A DNA stretch of 47,324 nt from Planctomycetaceae bacterium (GTDB lineage Bacteria > Planctomycetota > Planctomycetia > Planctomycetales > Planctomycetaceae). Under the pieces are notes generated by a model. That model searched no databases. It was not told the DNA's origin and saw nothing but the letters and a program-made list of their open reading frames with translations. The stretch is taken from NCBI GenBank assembly GCA_020426505.1, contig JAGQPX010000130.1, positions 1 through 47,324 of the forward strand, written 5' to 3'. The position numbers were made by a program, and so were the translations under genes. Position 1 is the stretch's first letter, and each line of letters begins with the position of its first letter. Positions 7,701-15,596 of this stretch are shown here, piece by piece.

Positions 7701-8306
7701 CGAGACGCCGAGGGCCGCGAGATCAGCGTGCCACTTGATTCGATCGAAGACCGAGCACAAGGTGTCTCGCTCATGCCGGCCGGTCTGACGGACAAACTGA
7801 CTCAGGCCGAAATCGTCAATCTAGTGGCGTTCCTCAAGGCGCTGGGACGTCTGCCCGAGTTCACCGTGAGTTCGACGCCGACGGTCAAGCATTGGGAGGT
7901 GCTGCAACCCTCGAAGGAATCCGCCTTCCGATTGAGACGCGTGGGCGATCATTTGGCTGCCCAGGGCGACCCGGCTTTCCAATGGGTCTCCACCTACGGC
8001 CGTGTCGATGGGTCGCTGCCTCTGGGTGACTTGCCCACACTTCAGATCGGTGGCCGACAGGTCAGCTTCGTGCGTGTGAAGGTGTTCTCCGACCGCGATG
8101 CAACGATGGCGAGATTGTCCATCAGCCAAACGGACGGCCTGACGGGGTGGTGGAACGGAGAACCGTTGACGCTGGATGCGGAGGTCTCCGTATCACTGCA
8201 TTCCGGCGAGAACTGGCTGACCCTTGCTGTTTCGTCCGAGGCCCGTGCAAACGATCTGAGGATTACGCTCGACACAACCCGTCCAGAGGTCCGTTTCGCC
8301 CCCTGA
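4800..8306 (+). CDS. PVC-type membrane-bound dehydrogenase with HEAT repeats and CxxCH haem domain
   Basis: A very large (1168-residue) exported protein of the PVC-type dehydrogenase family. The signal peptide is about residues 1-28, ending near GQVHAQ. An N-terminal beta-propeller of the sorbosone/glucose dehydrogenase kind follows (FVLPEGFEVNLFAADPQIAKP near 42, DPQGRLWIV, and EDADGDGVSD and DTDGDGKADS calcium-like loops). A HEAT-like helical repeat region covers about 400-850. A cytochrome c domain follows with CVKCH at about 895-899 and a distal Met-containing LMPAGLTDKLTQAEIVNLVAFLKALG block. A C-terminal beta-rich region of about 130 residues ends the protein. It probably oxidises sugars or sugar alcohols in the periplasm and passes electrons to the haem. 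The upstream family A repeat encodes part of the signal peptide. Substrate unknown. Confidence 0.9.
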   Translation: MPNFLSLRSPRPLRFILPAILLCGQVHAQRDLKDIPPPDPELERKTFVLPEGFEVNLFAADPQIAKPIQMNFDPQGRLWIVSSHTYPQILPGDEANDRVLILEDADGDGVSDSTTVFAEGLLIPTGIEPGDGGAYVAASTEVLHLKDTDGDGKADSRRIVLSGFGTEDTHHILHTFRWGPAQRLFMKQSIYIHSHVETPWGVQRLNAGGTWRFDPQTWRMSVFDRGLVNSWGIAFDDYGTTFATDGAGGEGINYIVPGASYLTAYGAPRILHGLNPGSPKHCGLEIVNGRHLPDDWQGSLLTNDFRGHRVCRFVVSEDGSGYYSQEQQEVIKSDHVAFRPIDIKMGSDGAIYIADWYNPIIQHGEVDFRDPRRDHTHGRIWRVTYKGNPLVDRPKLVDMTNDELAAQLAAPERWTRKQAMRLLKERGPDVLTAVKKWVRNLDNSAPGYHQRRLEALRVYQAHDVVEPELLESLLTAYDHNARAAATRIVGDWHLRLDDPLALLAPRATDEHPRVRLEAVRVLAEIQDPRAIEIAMTALDPEVPPLSAFMTPEERQINKPGEAPVEVDQWLDYALWLTCRDLQPVWQPALLAGEIDFDGNTRHLTYVLKSAGSAETVGVLTQLLSEGAVPDDQRTDVLEVITEHGGPNELGELLEMTASLDDAGSQANVLESLLRAHRRRQMVPAGDHAPLEGFLASDKAGLRGLAMRCVGTWHVERLWPQVKATVENQQASAAERDAAIQAVAAYSGDEAIELLRRLAGDSGGIDLRLRAIRSLMPLDTDAAVREAVAVMQQSEDAGRLSPLFADVLNQKPAIERLATALNEQDIPADVAVVALRAVRSSGQQLPELTSALQKAGGVTSGPKELSPEEMESMIDQVLAAGDPAAGEAIYRRAELNCVKCHAIGGAGGKVGPDLVSLGATAQLDYLINALLDPNKQVKENYHTQVVVTDEGQTFSGILVRASDSDVLLRDAEGREISVPLDSIEDRAQGVSLMPAGLTDKLTQAEIVNLVAFLKALGRLPEFTVSSTPTVKHWEVLQPSKESAFRLRRVGDHLAAQGDPAFQWVSTYGRVDGSLPLGDLPTLQIGGRQVSFVRVKVFSDRDATMARLSISQTDGLTGWWNGEPLTLDAEVSVSLHSGENWLTLAVSSEARANDLRITLDTTRPEVRFAP
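4816..4844 (-). repeat. Family A inverted repeat, right arm of cassette 2
   Basis: On the minus strand this reads GAACCGCAGAGGGCGCGGAG followed by AACGCAGAG, an imperfect inverted partner of 4371-4390. It lies inside the coding sequence that starts at 4800 and encodes residues 6-15 of its signal peptide (SLRSPRPLRF). Confidence 0.8.
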
Positions 8307-8333
8307 TTTTCTCGCGGAGGGAGGCGAACGTCC

Positions 8334-8362
8334 TTGGAGAAGCCGAGCACAATTGCTATCCT
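8334..8362 (+). promoter_or_regulatory. Candidate promoter for tRNA-Phe
   Basis: TTGGAG (8334-8339) and TATCCT (8357-8362) are separated by 17 bases, and the -10 element ends 40 bases before the tRNA 5' end. The spacing is ideal and the sequences are moderately close to consensus. Confidence 0.45.
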
Positions 8363-8402
8363 CATGAGCCGCGCGGGGTGAGCGATCACGCTCCCCGGCA
8401 AT

Positions 8403-8475
8403 GGACAGGTAGCTCAGTTGGTAGAGCACAGGACTGAAAATCCTGGTGTCGGGGGTTCGACTCCCCCCCTGTCCA
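8403..8475 (+). tRNA. tRNA-Phe (GAA)
   Basis: A complete 73-base cloverleaf without an encoded CCA. Acceptor stem GGACAGG pairs with CCTGTCC, followed by discriminator A. The D arm is GCTC-AGTTGGTA-GAGC. The anticodon arm is CAGGA-CTGAAAA-TCCTG with anticodon GAA. The T arm is GGGGG-TTCGACT-CCCCC. All stems are fully paired. Confidence 0.97.
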
Positions 8476-8478
8476 CTC

Positions 8479-8515
8479 GAAGAACGCCCCGATGTCATCC
8501 ATCGGGGCGTTCTTC
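8479..8515 (+). terminator. Strong intrinsic terminator after tRNA-Phe
   Basis: A 16-bp perfect stem (GAAGAACGCCCCGATG at 8479-8494 with CATCGGGGCGTTCTTC at 8500-8515) closes a 5-base loop only three bases after the tRNA. The 3' arm ends TTCTTC rather than in a long T-run. Confidence 0.75.
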
Positions 8516-8685
8516 ATGCGCGGCTGATGGCTGACGATTTCGTAGTTTTGGTCGACGAATCTCGCCGTTTGCGGTAGAATTGATTGTCCTTCATCCTCCT
8601 GAAATGAAGGTTCCCACCGAAAGATTTCCCGCCTTTGCATACGTCGCCTTCGGGCAATTCGTGTTGCCAGCAGCCTTTCACTGGA

Positions 8686-10947
8686 ATGCCCATGAGATCG
8701 TCTCGGATCGCGTCCGTGTTTCGATCCCAATCGCGGTTGAGGTCCGCATTGCATGTGGTCGTTGTGACCATGCTCTTTTCCGCTGGAACAGTCATCGCGT
8801 GTGAAGCCGATCAGCACGTCAGCTATTTGAATGATGTCGTGCCGATCTTCAGCAAAGCCGGCTGTAATGCGGGCGTGTGTCATGCCAAAGCGGGGGGAGG
8901 ACAGAACGGGTTTCAGCTGTCGCTGCTGGGGTTCGAGCCGCAGGACGACTACGAATCGGTCGTCAAGCTGGCACGTGGGCGGCGCGTGTTCCCCGCTGCT
9001 CCTGAGCAGAGTTTGCTGTTGAAGAAGGCGTCCGGTCAGTTGCCCCACGGAGGTGGTGTTCGCCTCGCTGCTGATTCGGAAGGCTACCGCATCCTTCACG
9101 ACTGGATCGCTCAAGGTGCTCTCAGTGACGTGGGCAGTGCACCTCAACTCACAGCTGTCGAGGTTGTGCCTCGACGAGTGAGAATCGAGCCGGGCGGTAT
9201 CCAACAACTGCAGGCGATCGCAATCTACTCCGACGGCAGTTCACGCGTCGTGACCACAACAGCCCTGTACGAGTCGAACGCCGAGGCGATGGCCGACGTC
9301 AGCGAAGACGGACTTGTCAAAGTGCATGACGTCCCCGGCAACGTCGCCGTCATGGTACGGTACCAGGGCAACGTCGCCGTGTTCACAGCGGCCATACCAC
9401 TGGGGGCGGACGTCACTGAACTGCCAGAGCCGAACAACTTTGTCGATGAACACGTCTTCACGAATCTCGAACAGATAGGCATCCCGCCTTCGCCCGTATG
9501 TGATGACGCCACGTTCATCCGTCGTGCGTCGCTGGATATCGAAGGCCGTTTGCCCACACAGGCCGAGGCGGCCGCCTTTCTGGAGAGCACCGACAGCGAC
9601 AAACGCGATCAATTGATCGAGTCGCTGCTGGCGAGTCCGGGTTACGCGGACTTCTTCGCCAACAAGTGGACGTCGCTGCTCAAGAACCGACGTGACGATG
9701 CGAGTGACATCACGTCGAATTTCGCCTTCCATGCCTGGATCAGGGACAGTCTGCTCGCGAATGTGCCCTACGATCAACTCGTGCGGGAACTCCTTGCTGC
9801 GACAGGCACAGTGATCGGCAATCCGCCCGTCGCGTGGTACAAGCGGGTGAAAGACCCCAAGCAGCAGTTGGAGGACGTGGCTCAGTTGTTTCTCGGCGTG
9901 CGCATGCAGTGTGCCCAATGCCATCACCATCCGTTCGAGAGATGGAGTCAGGATGACTATTACAGTCTGTCAGCATTCTTCTCGCAGGTGGGTCGCAAGC
10001 CGACCGGCGTGCGAGGCGAAGATCTCATCTTTCACAAGCGAGGTAAGGCGACGGCGAAGAACGTCAAGACGGGTGAGTCGCTTGTCCCCATGGCTTTGGG
10101 AGACGATGTCGGCGAGATCACGCCTGATGAGGACCCGCGCCTCAAGCTCGCAGACTGGATGAGCAACCCGGACAATCCGTTCTTCGCCAAAGCGGTCGTC
10201 AATCGTTACTGGAAGCACTTTTTTAAACGAGGACTCATCGAACCGGAAGATGACATCCGCGACACGAACCCTCCCACGAACCCCGAATTGCTCGTGGCTC
10301 TGGAGGATCACTTCATCCAGAGTGGCTTTGATTTGAAAGAACTTGTGCGGGTTATCACTCGCTCGAAGGCATACCAGCTGAGTGCGATGCCGAACGAACA
10401 CAATCTGGTTGATGAACAGAACTACTCCCGGTACTACCCACGTCGATTGCAGGCGGAAGTCCTGCTGGATGCGATCGATGAGATCACCGGGGCGAAGACC
10501 AAGTTCGCCAACCTCCCGCCGGGCACAAGTGCCGTCGCACTGCCGGATAACAGCTACAACAACGCGTCCGCCTTTCTACAGGTGTTTGGCCGACCAAACA
10601 GCCAGAGTGTCTGTGAATGCGAACGTGCGCAGTCCTCGAGCCTCGCTCAGAGTTTGCATCTCATCAACTCAGCGGAGATGAAAGGCAAGCTCGCGACCGG
10701 TGACGGACGGGCCGCGACACTCGCCAAGGATGAGGCATCGGTCGAGGAAAAGGTCACGGAACTCTATCTCGTCGCCTTCTCACGTCAGCCCAGCGAGTCC
10801 GAGTTGCAGACGGCTATCGAGTACCTGAACGAGCCTGTCACCAATGCCGATGGTGAGTGCGTCGACGAAGTACAGGCAGCGCAGCAGAATTATCAGGATT
10901 TGATCTGGGCATTGATCAACACCAAAGAGTTCATGTTCAACCATTGA
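8686..10947 (+). CDS. DUF1549/DUF1553 protein with cytochrome-like and Ig-like domains
   Basis: Exported planctomycete-specific protein of about 753 residues. After a basic N-terminus and hydrophobic signal segment (VVVVTMLFSAG) comes a Planctomycete cytochrome-like region with CNAGVCHAK near residue 60. A Big_2-like Ig domain follows (VVPRRVRIEPGGIQQLQAIAIYSDGS). Then comes DUF1549 (VDEHVFTNLEQIG, FIRRASLDIEGRLPTQ, MQCAQCHHHPFERW) and DUF1553 (FAKAVVNRYWKHFFKRGLIEP, YYPRRLQAEVLLDAIDEITG). A second CxxC-H motif lies in DUF1549. The biochemical role is unproven; the family is thought to act with DUF1501 proteins on extracellular polymers. An in-frame ATG at 8635 exists, but 8686 or 8692 gives a better signal peptide. 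It is first in a co-directional run to 17021. Confidence 0.88.
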   Translation: MPMRSSRIASVFRSQSRLRSALHVVVVTMLFSAGTVIACEADQHVSYLNDVVPIFSKAGCNAGVCHAKAGGGQNGFQLSLLGFEPQDDYESVVKLARGRRVFPAAPEQSLLLKKASGQLPHGGGVRLAADSEGYRILHDWIAQGALSDVGSAPQLTAVEVVPRRVRIEPGGIQQLQAIAIYSDGSSRVVTTTALYESNAEAMADVSEDGLVKVHDVPGNVAVMVRYQGNVAVFTAAIPLGADVTELPEPNNFVDEHVFTNLEQIGIPPSPVCDDATFIRRASLDIEGRLPTQAEAAAFLESTDSDKRDQLIESLLASPGYADFFANKWTSLLKNRRDDASDITSNFAFHAWIRDSLLANVPYDQLVRELLAATGTVIGNPPVAWYKRVKDPKQQLEDVAQLFLGVRMQCAQCHHHPFERWSQDDYYSLSAFFSQVGRKPTGVRGEDLIFHKRGKATAKNVKTGESLVPMALGDDVGEITPDEDPRLKLADWMSNPDNPFFAKAVVNRYWKHFFKRGLIEPEDDIRDTNPPTNPELLVALEDHFIQSGFDLKELVRVITRSKAYQLSAMPNEHNLVDEQNYSRYYPRRLQAEVLLDAIDEITGAKTKFANLPPGTSAVALPDNSYNNASAFLQVFGRPNSQSVCECERAQSSSLAQSLHLINSAEMKGKLATGDGRAATLAKDEASVEEKVTELYLVAFSRQPSESELQTAIEYLNEPVTNADGECVDEVQAAQQNYQDLIWALINTKEFMFNH

Positions 10948-10955
10948 GACGCATC

Positions 10956-13247
10956 ATGCGTATGACAGTCGCTCTCCCGTCACGAAACCTCGCAACTCAA
11001 GTGCTGAGTGTGATCACACTCAGCGTGGGTCTTCTGTTCGGACTGGCCTCAACGACGCTCGCCCAAGCGGTCTGTCTGCCTTCCCCGCGATTGCTCACGA
11101 CGACACCGATGGGCGGACAGGTCGGCACGACGGTCGAGGTGACAATCTCAGGACAGGACGTCGAAGACGTCGACCTGTTGACGTTCTCTCACCCCGGCAT
11201 CACAGCGGAAGCGAAGGTCGATGACCAGGGCGAGCCAATCGCGAATCAGTATATCGTGACGATCGCAGAAGACTGTCCGGTTGGCATTCATGAAGCCCGA
11301 GTGATGACTCGACTTGGACTCTCGACGTCGCGGGTGTTCAACGTTGGCTCGCTTCCGGAGGTGCAGCAGGTTTCGCCCAACACATCGCTGGAGACGGCCA
11401 TGCCACTTCCGATCGACACGGTCTGCAATGCGAAGATGGCCGCTCAAGCAGTCGACCACTACACGTTCGAGGCGGCAGCCGGTCAACGACTCGTGGTCGA
11501 CTGTGCGGCCAAGGGGATTGACTCGAAGCTCAACGCCGTGCTCATCGTCGCAGATGCTCAAGGCAACGACCTGCAGGTCGAACGTCGCGGCGGTGCGGTC
11601 GACTTCACAGTTCCAGAGGCCGGCACGTATGTCGTCAAAGTGCATGACCTCACCTTTAGCGGCGGTGCTGAGTATTTCTATCGGCTTGTGATTCAGTCAG
11701 CCGAGGCGGACGAACTCGTCCAGCGTCTTCCTTCGACTCAGGCAGTGAGTTCGTTCTCGTGGCCGCCGACCGGTCTGACCGACGAACAACTGATCGCTGA
11801 GGCCGAGCTCAACAATCAGCACGGTGAGGCACAGGCCATCACGCTGCCGTGTGACATCAGCGGCAGCTTCTATCCGGCAGCTGATGTCGACACATTCGAG
11901 TTTACCGCGACGAAGGGAGACGTCTGGTGGGTCGAGGTCGCGTCGGAAAGGTTGGGCCGCGAGACTGACCCGTCCATCGTCGTGCAGCATGTGAGCAGGG
12001 ACGGGGAGACAGAGAAACTGACTGACGTGGTCGAACTGACCGACATCGCCAGTCCGGTCAAGGTCTCCAGCAACGGTTACTCGTACGACGGCCCGCCCTA
12101 CAACGCGGGATCGACCGACATTCTCGGCAAACTGGAAATCAAGGAGGACGGCCTGCATCGCCTGCAGTTGCACGACTTGTTCGGTGGCACGCGAAGTGAT
12201 CCGGATAATGTCTATCGGCTCATCATCCGCAAGGCGGCGCCCGACTTTGCTCTTGTCGGCTGGGCGCTGCACATGAACCTGCGGAACGGAGACCGCAACG
12301 CGCTCTCGAAACCGATCGCCCTGCGGGGCGGAGCGACCATGCCGCTTGAGGTTGTCGTTGTGCGGAGAGACGGATTCGTCGGCCAGATCGAGATGGAAAT
12401 GAGTGACCTCCCCGAAGGTGTGACCGCAACCGGGTTGACGATCCCCTCGGGTCAATCCAAGGGAATCATGCTGGTGTCCGCGAATGAGGACGCACCACGC
12501 GGGCTGAGCCGCGCGTCATTCGTGGGACGGGCGACCATCAATGGCGAGGAAGTCACACGTCCCTGCCGACTGGCATCGATGGCCTGGCCGATTCCTGATG
12601 CGTGGAGTCTCATTCCTGATCCACGTCTGCTGGCGGACGTTCCCGTCTCGGTTTGCGGGATCGAGCAGGCGCCACTTACGATTGCTGCCGCTGAAGACAA
12701 GGTGTGGGAGGTGACGTCCGGCGAGAAACTGACCATTCCGCTGGCGCTCACCCGCCGTTGTGACTTCTCCGGGGCCAACATCAGCCTGAACACCTACGGC
12801 AGCGGCTTCGATGGAGCGTCCGCGTTTGAGGTGCCGTTGGATGAGGAGACTTCAGAGATTGTCTATGACCTCGCCACGCTGAAGACCGCGCCCGGTGAGT
12901 ACAAGGTGGCGTTGTATGGGAGCGCGGTCGCCAAGTACCGCGATCAGGTCGAATCGATCGCTATCGCAGAGGTGTCGCTTATGCAGGTGCAGGAAGAGGC
13001 GAAAAGGCTCGCTGAGGAAGTCGCAACACTCACCGAGGAGGCACAAGCAGCGACCGAGGAGGCGAAGGCCGATGCCGAGGCGGCAGCGGCTGAGGTGGCG
13101 GAGAAACTCAAAGCCGCAGAAGATGCCGTTGCAACTGCGCAGAAACAACTCGAAGCGGCGACCAACCGAGCCCAGCCCAAAGACATCGTCGACATCATCG
13201 TGTCGACCCCCTTCACGATCCGCGTCAATCCTGCGGAGGAGTCATGA
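10956..13247 (+). CDS. Exported pre-peptidase C-terminal (PPC) domain protein
   Basis: Secreted or periplasmic protein of 763 residues. Signal peptide about 1-38 ending TTLAQA. An Ig/TIG-like domain starts at GGQVGTTVEVTISGQDV. Two PPC-type beta domains follow (VDHYTFEAAAGQRLVVDCAAKGIDSKLNAVLIV and ADVDTFEFTATKGDVWWVEV, split here across blocks), then further beta-sandwich segments. It ends in an Ala/Glu-rich coiled coil at about residues 670-735 and a short beta tail. It starts eight bases after the DUF1549 stop and its stop overlaps the next gene's ATG (ATGA), so translation is probably coupled. PPC/DUF1549/DUF1501 groups recur in planctomycetes; the function is unknown. The in-frame extension to 10857 would overlap the previous gene and lacks a signal peptide. 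Confidence 0.85.
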   Translation: MRMTVALPSRNLATQVLSVITLSVGLLFGLASTTLAQAVCLPSPRLLTTTPMGGQVGTTVEVTISGQDVEDVDLLTFSHPGITAEAKVDDQGEPIANQYIVTIAEDCPVGIHEARVMTRLGLSTSRVFNVGSLPEVQQVSPNTSLETAMPLPIDTVCNAKMAAQAVDHYTFEAAAGQRLVVDCAAKGIDSKLNAVLIVADAQGNDLQVERRGGAVDFTVPEAGTYVVKVHDLTFSGGAEYFYRLVIQSAEADELVQRLPSTQAVSSFSWPPTGLTDEQLIAEAELNNQHGEAQAITLPCDISGSFYPAADVDTFEFTATKGDVWWVEVASERLGRETDPSIVVQHVSRDGETEKLTDVVELTDIASPVKVSSNGYSYDGPPYNAGSTDILGKLEIKEDGLHRLQLHDLFGGTRSDPDNVYRLIIRKAAPDFALVGWALHMNLRNGDRNALSKPIALRGGATMPLEVVVVRRDGFVGQIEMEMSDLPEGVTATGLTIPSGQSKGIMLVSANEDAPRGLSRASFVGRATINGEEVTRPCRLASMAWPIPDAWSLIPDPRLLADVPVSVCGIEQAPLTIAAAEDKVWEVTSGEKLTIPLALTRRCDFSGANISLNTYGSGFDGASAFEVPLDEETSEIVYDLATLKTAPGEYKVALYGSAVAKYRDQVESIAIAEVSLMQVQEEAKRLAEEVATLTEEAQAATEEAKADAEAAAAEVAEKLKAAEDAVATAQKQLEAATNRAQPKDIVDIIVSTPFTIRVNPAEES

Positions 13248-14659
13248 GTCATCCTTTCAATGCGTCGAACATCCTGTGTCCCGGTCCCGAGACACGTCGC
13301 GGGTTCATGCGGATGGGTCTCGCCGGCTTTGCCTCGTTGAGCCTGCCGGGTGTCCTGCGTCTCAGGGCCGAGAGTCCTCAGCCTTCGTCGGAGCGAACGG
13401 CCGTGATCATGGTCTGGAAGCCGGGCGGATGCTCGCACATCGATACGTATGACCCCAAGCCGGATGCGCCGAGCGAGTACCGCGGTCCGTTCAGCACCAT
13501 TCCAACGAAGGTGCCGGGCCTGCAGTTCACCGAGCTGCTGCCCATGCAGGCACAGATCGCGGACAAGTTCACCGTGTTGCGATCGATGCGTCAGACCGCT
13601 GGCGGACACCCGGCCGGTTCAATGCAGATGCTCTCCGGCGACCCGGACACGCGTGACAAGCCGAAGCCCAAGTATCCCGACTGGATGTCGATCGCGAACT
13701 ACCTGCGATCGCAGGAAGGGGCTCGCTCGAATCCACTTCCGAGATATGTGGGAGTCAACCCGCCGACGACTTACAACGGCCCTGCTTATCTGGGAGAGGC
13801 CTACTCCCCCTTCGCGGTGACGGGTGATCCGAGTCAGCCGAACTTCGAGGTGCCGAACATTGGTCTGTCGGATGCCAACGAGGTCAAGCATCTCGGGCGA
13901 CGGTCGTCATTGAGGCAGAATCTGGACACCTTGGAACGGGCTTTCGATCGAGCCGGCGAGTTGGAGGCGCTCGACGAGTTCGAGACGCAGGCGATGTCAC
14001 TGCTGACGAACCCCAAAACCAAAGACGCCTTTGATCTCTCCAAGGAGGATGACCGCACACGGGATCGCTACGGTCGTAATACATGGGGGCAGCAACTGTT
14101 GATGGCTCGTCGTCTGGTCGAAGCAGGTGTGGAGGTGATCACATCCAGCTTGCGAGGCCCTTTGTGTGGTCGCGTGAGCAACTGGGATGACCATGCTGTG
14201 AATCATCATGTGTTCGACGCACTCCGCTTTCGGTCCAAGGCCTACGATCAGGCGGTCTCTGCGTTAATCGAGGACATTTACGAACGCGGTCTCGACAAGC
14301 GTGTGCTCGTGGTGGTGACGGGCGAGTTTGGCCGCACGCCCAAGGTCAATTACGACGCCAGCACGGGTGCCGGTAACGCCAGTGCCCCCGCGGGGACCAA
14401 GCAACCGGGCCGTGATCACTGGCCTCGCGGCTTCTCAAACATCTGGGCCGGCGGCGGAATTGAAACCGGCCGGTACATCGGCGCGACCGACAAGCTGGGT
14501 GAAGACTCAATCGAACGGGTCTGCAGCGCAGGCGATTTTCTGGCAACGATCTATCACCACCTGGGGATCGATTCGTCCAAGGTCTTCATTGAGGACTTTA
14601 ATGGTCGACCGACGCCGATCGTCGACCACGGCAAGCCGATCCCGGAGTTGATGGGATGA
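13244..14659 (+). CDS. DUF1501 (sulfatase-like fold) protein with Tat-type signal
   Basis: A 471-residue protein of the DUF1501 family, related in fold to sulfatases and alkaline phosphatases. The N-terminus has a twin-arginine pattern, TRRGFMRMGLAGFASLSLPG, at about residues 23-42, so export in folded form is likely. Family blocks include VIMVWKPGGCSHIDTYDPKP, HPAGSMQMLSGDPDTRD, a WDDHAVNH metal-type motif, VVVTGEFGRTPK and GRDHWPRGFSNIWAGGG. Conserved Asp/His residues in these blocks may bind metal. It overlaps the PPC gene by four bases and the esterase gene by four bases. It typically partners DUF1549/DUF1553 proteins, as here. Confidence 0.92.
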   Translation: MSHPFNASNILCPGPETRRGFMRMGLAGFASLSLPGVLRLRAESPQPSSERTAVIMVWKPGGCSHIDTYDPKPDAPSEYRGPFSTIPTKVPGLQFTELLPMQAQIADKFTVLRSMRQTAGGHPAGSMQMLSGDPDTRDKPKPKYPDWMSIANYLRSQEGARSNPLPRYVGVNPPTTYNGPAYLGEAYSPFAVTGDPSQPNFEVPNIGLSDANEVKHLGRRSSLRQNLDTLERAFDRAGELEALDEFETQAMSLLTNPKTKDAFDLSKEDDRTRDRYGRNTWGQQLLMARRLVEAGVEVITSSLRGPLCGRVSNWDDHAVNHHVFDALRFRSKAYDQAVSALIEDIYERGLDKRVLVVVTGEFGRTPKVNYDASTGAGNASAPAGTKQPGRDHWPRGFSNIWAGGGIETGRYIGATDKLGEDSIERVCSAGDFLATIYHHLGIDSSKVFIEDFNGRPTPIVDHGKPIPELMG

Positions 14660-15573
14660 ATCTGGTCAGTCTTTCGCTCACAATTCTTGCGGGACTGAAC
14701 CTTGGGGCGCTGGATGCGGGGGACCACGCAAGGTCGCTGACCGTCGACGGACGGGAGCGGAGTTATCTCGTTCACATTCCGGATTCGTACGATGCGATGA
14801 CTCCGACGCCGGTCGTGCTCATTCTGCATGGAGCAGGGACCGATGCGGACATCACTGTGACATTCACGGGGATGAATGAGAAGTCCGATGAGAAGGGGTT
14901 CATTGCCGTCTATCCGAATGGGACCGGTCGCAAGCCACTACTCACCTGGAACGCGGGTGGGTCGATCGAACGTTTCCGGAAGGACCCTGCCGATGATGTG
15001 GCGTTCATCGACTCCCTGCTGGATGAGTTGGAACGGACGGTGACGGTTGATCGCCGAAGGGTCTTCGCGACCGGGATGTCGAATGGCGGGATGATGTGTT
15101 ACCGACTCGCTGCGGAGATGTCGGAGCGGATTGCTGCGATCGCTCCAGTCGCCGGCACTTTGTTGATTGATGATCCACGACCAGCACGGCCTGTCCCGGT
15201 GATGCACTTTCATGGCCGGGAAGACCGATTCGTCGTTCCCGAGGGACCGGGCGATTGGACCCCCGGATTTCTCAACTTCAAATCCGTCGAGGAGACGATG
15301 GCCGTGTGGTGCCGCATCAATGGTTGTTCGACAGATCCGATGATTACGGAGCTGCCTGATGAGGCCGATGATGGGACGCGTGTCACCCGGAGCGTCTTCA
15401 CTCCTCAAGGCAGTGGAGCGGAGATCGTCTTGTACGAGATTGAAGGCGGCGGACACACGTGGCCGGGCCAACGGCCGCCGGTCCGCTTCATTGGCCGCTC
15501 GACAATGGACATCTCCGCGAATGATCTCATCTGGGAGTTCTTCGAGCGACACCCCATGACCGATCTCCGGTGA
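14656..15573 (+). CDS. PHB depolymerase-family (LpqC-like) alpha/beta esterase
   Basis: Exported esterase of 305 residues related to polyhydroxybutyrate depolymerase and feruloyl esterase (esterase PHB family). N-terminal signal-like segment MNLVSLSLTILAGLNLGA. Oxyanion region LILHGAGTDAD near 56-66. Nucleophile elbow GMSNGGMM at about 140-147. Acid region FHGREDRFV near 190. Catalytic His in GGGHTWPG near 268. The fold is complete. The ATG overlaps the DUF1501 stop (ATGA), and the stop overlaps a GTG of the next frame. It may deacylate polysaccharides or polyesters handled by the neighbouring extracellular proteins; substrate unknown. Confidence 0.88.
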   Translation: MNLVSLSLTILAGLNLGALDAGDHARSLTVDGRERSYLVHIPDSYDAMTPTPVVLILHGAGTDADITVTFTGMNEKSDEKGFIAVYPNGTGRKPLLTWNAGGSIERFRKDPADDVAFIDSLLDELERTVTVDRRRVFATGMSNGGMMCYRLAAEMSERIAAIAPVAGTLLIDDPRPARPVPVMHFHGREDRFVVPEGPGDWTPGFLNFKSVEETMAVWCRINGCSTDPMITELPDEADDGTRVTRSVFTPQGSGAEIVLYEIEGGGHTWPGQRPPVRFIGRSTMDISANDLIWEFFERHPMTDLR

Positions 15574-15596
15574 CGACTTCTGGACGGAAAAGTCAC

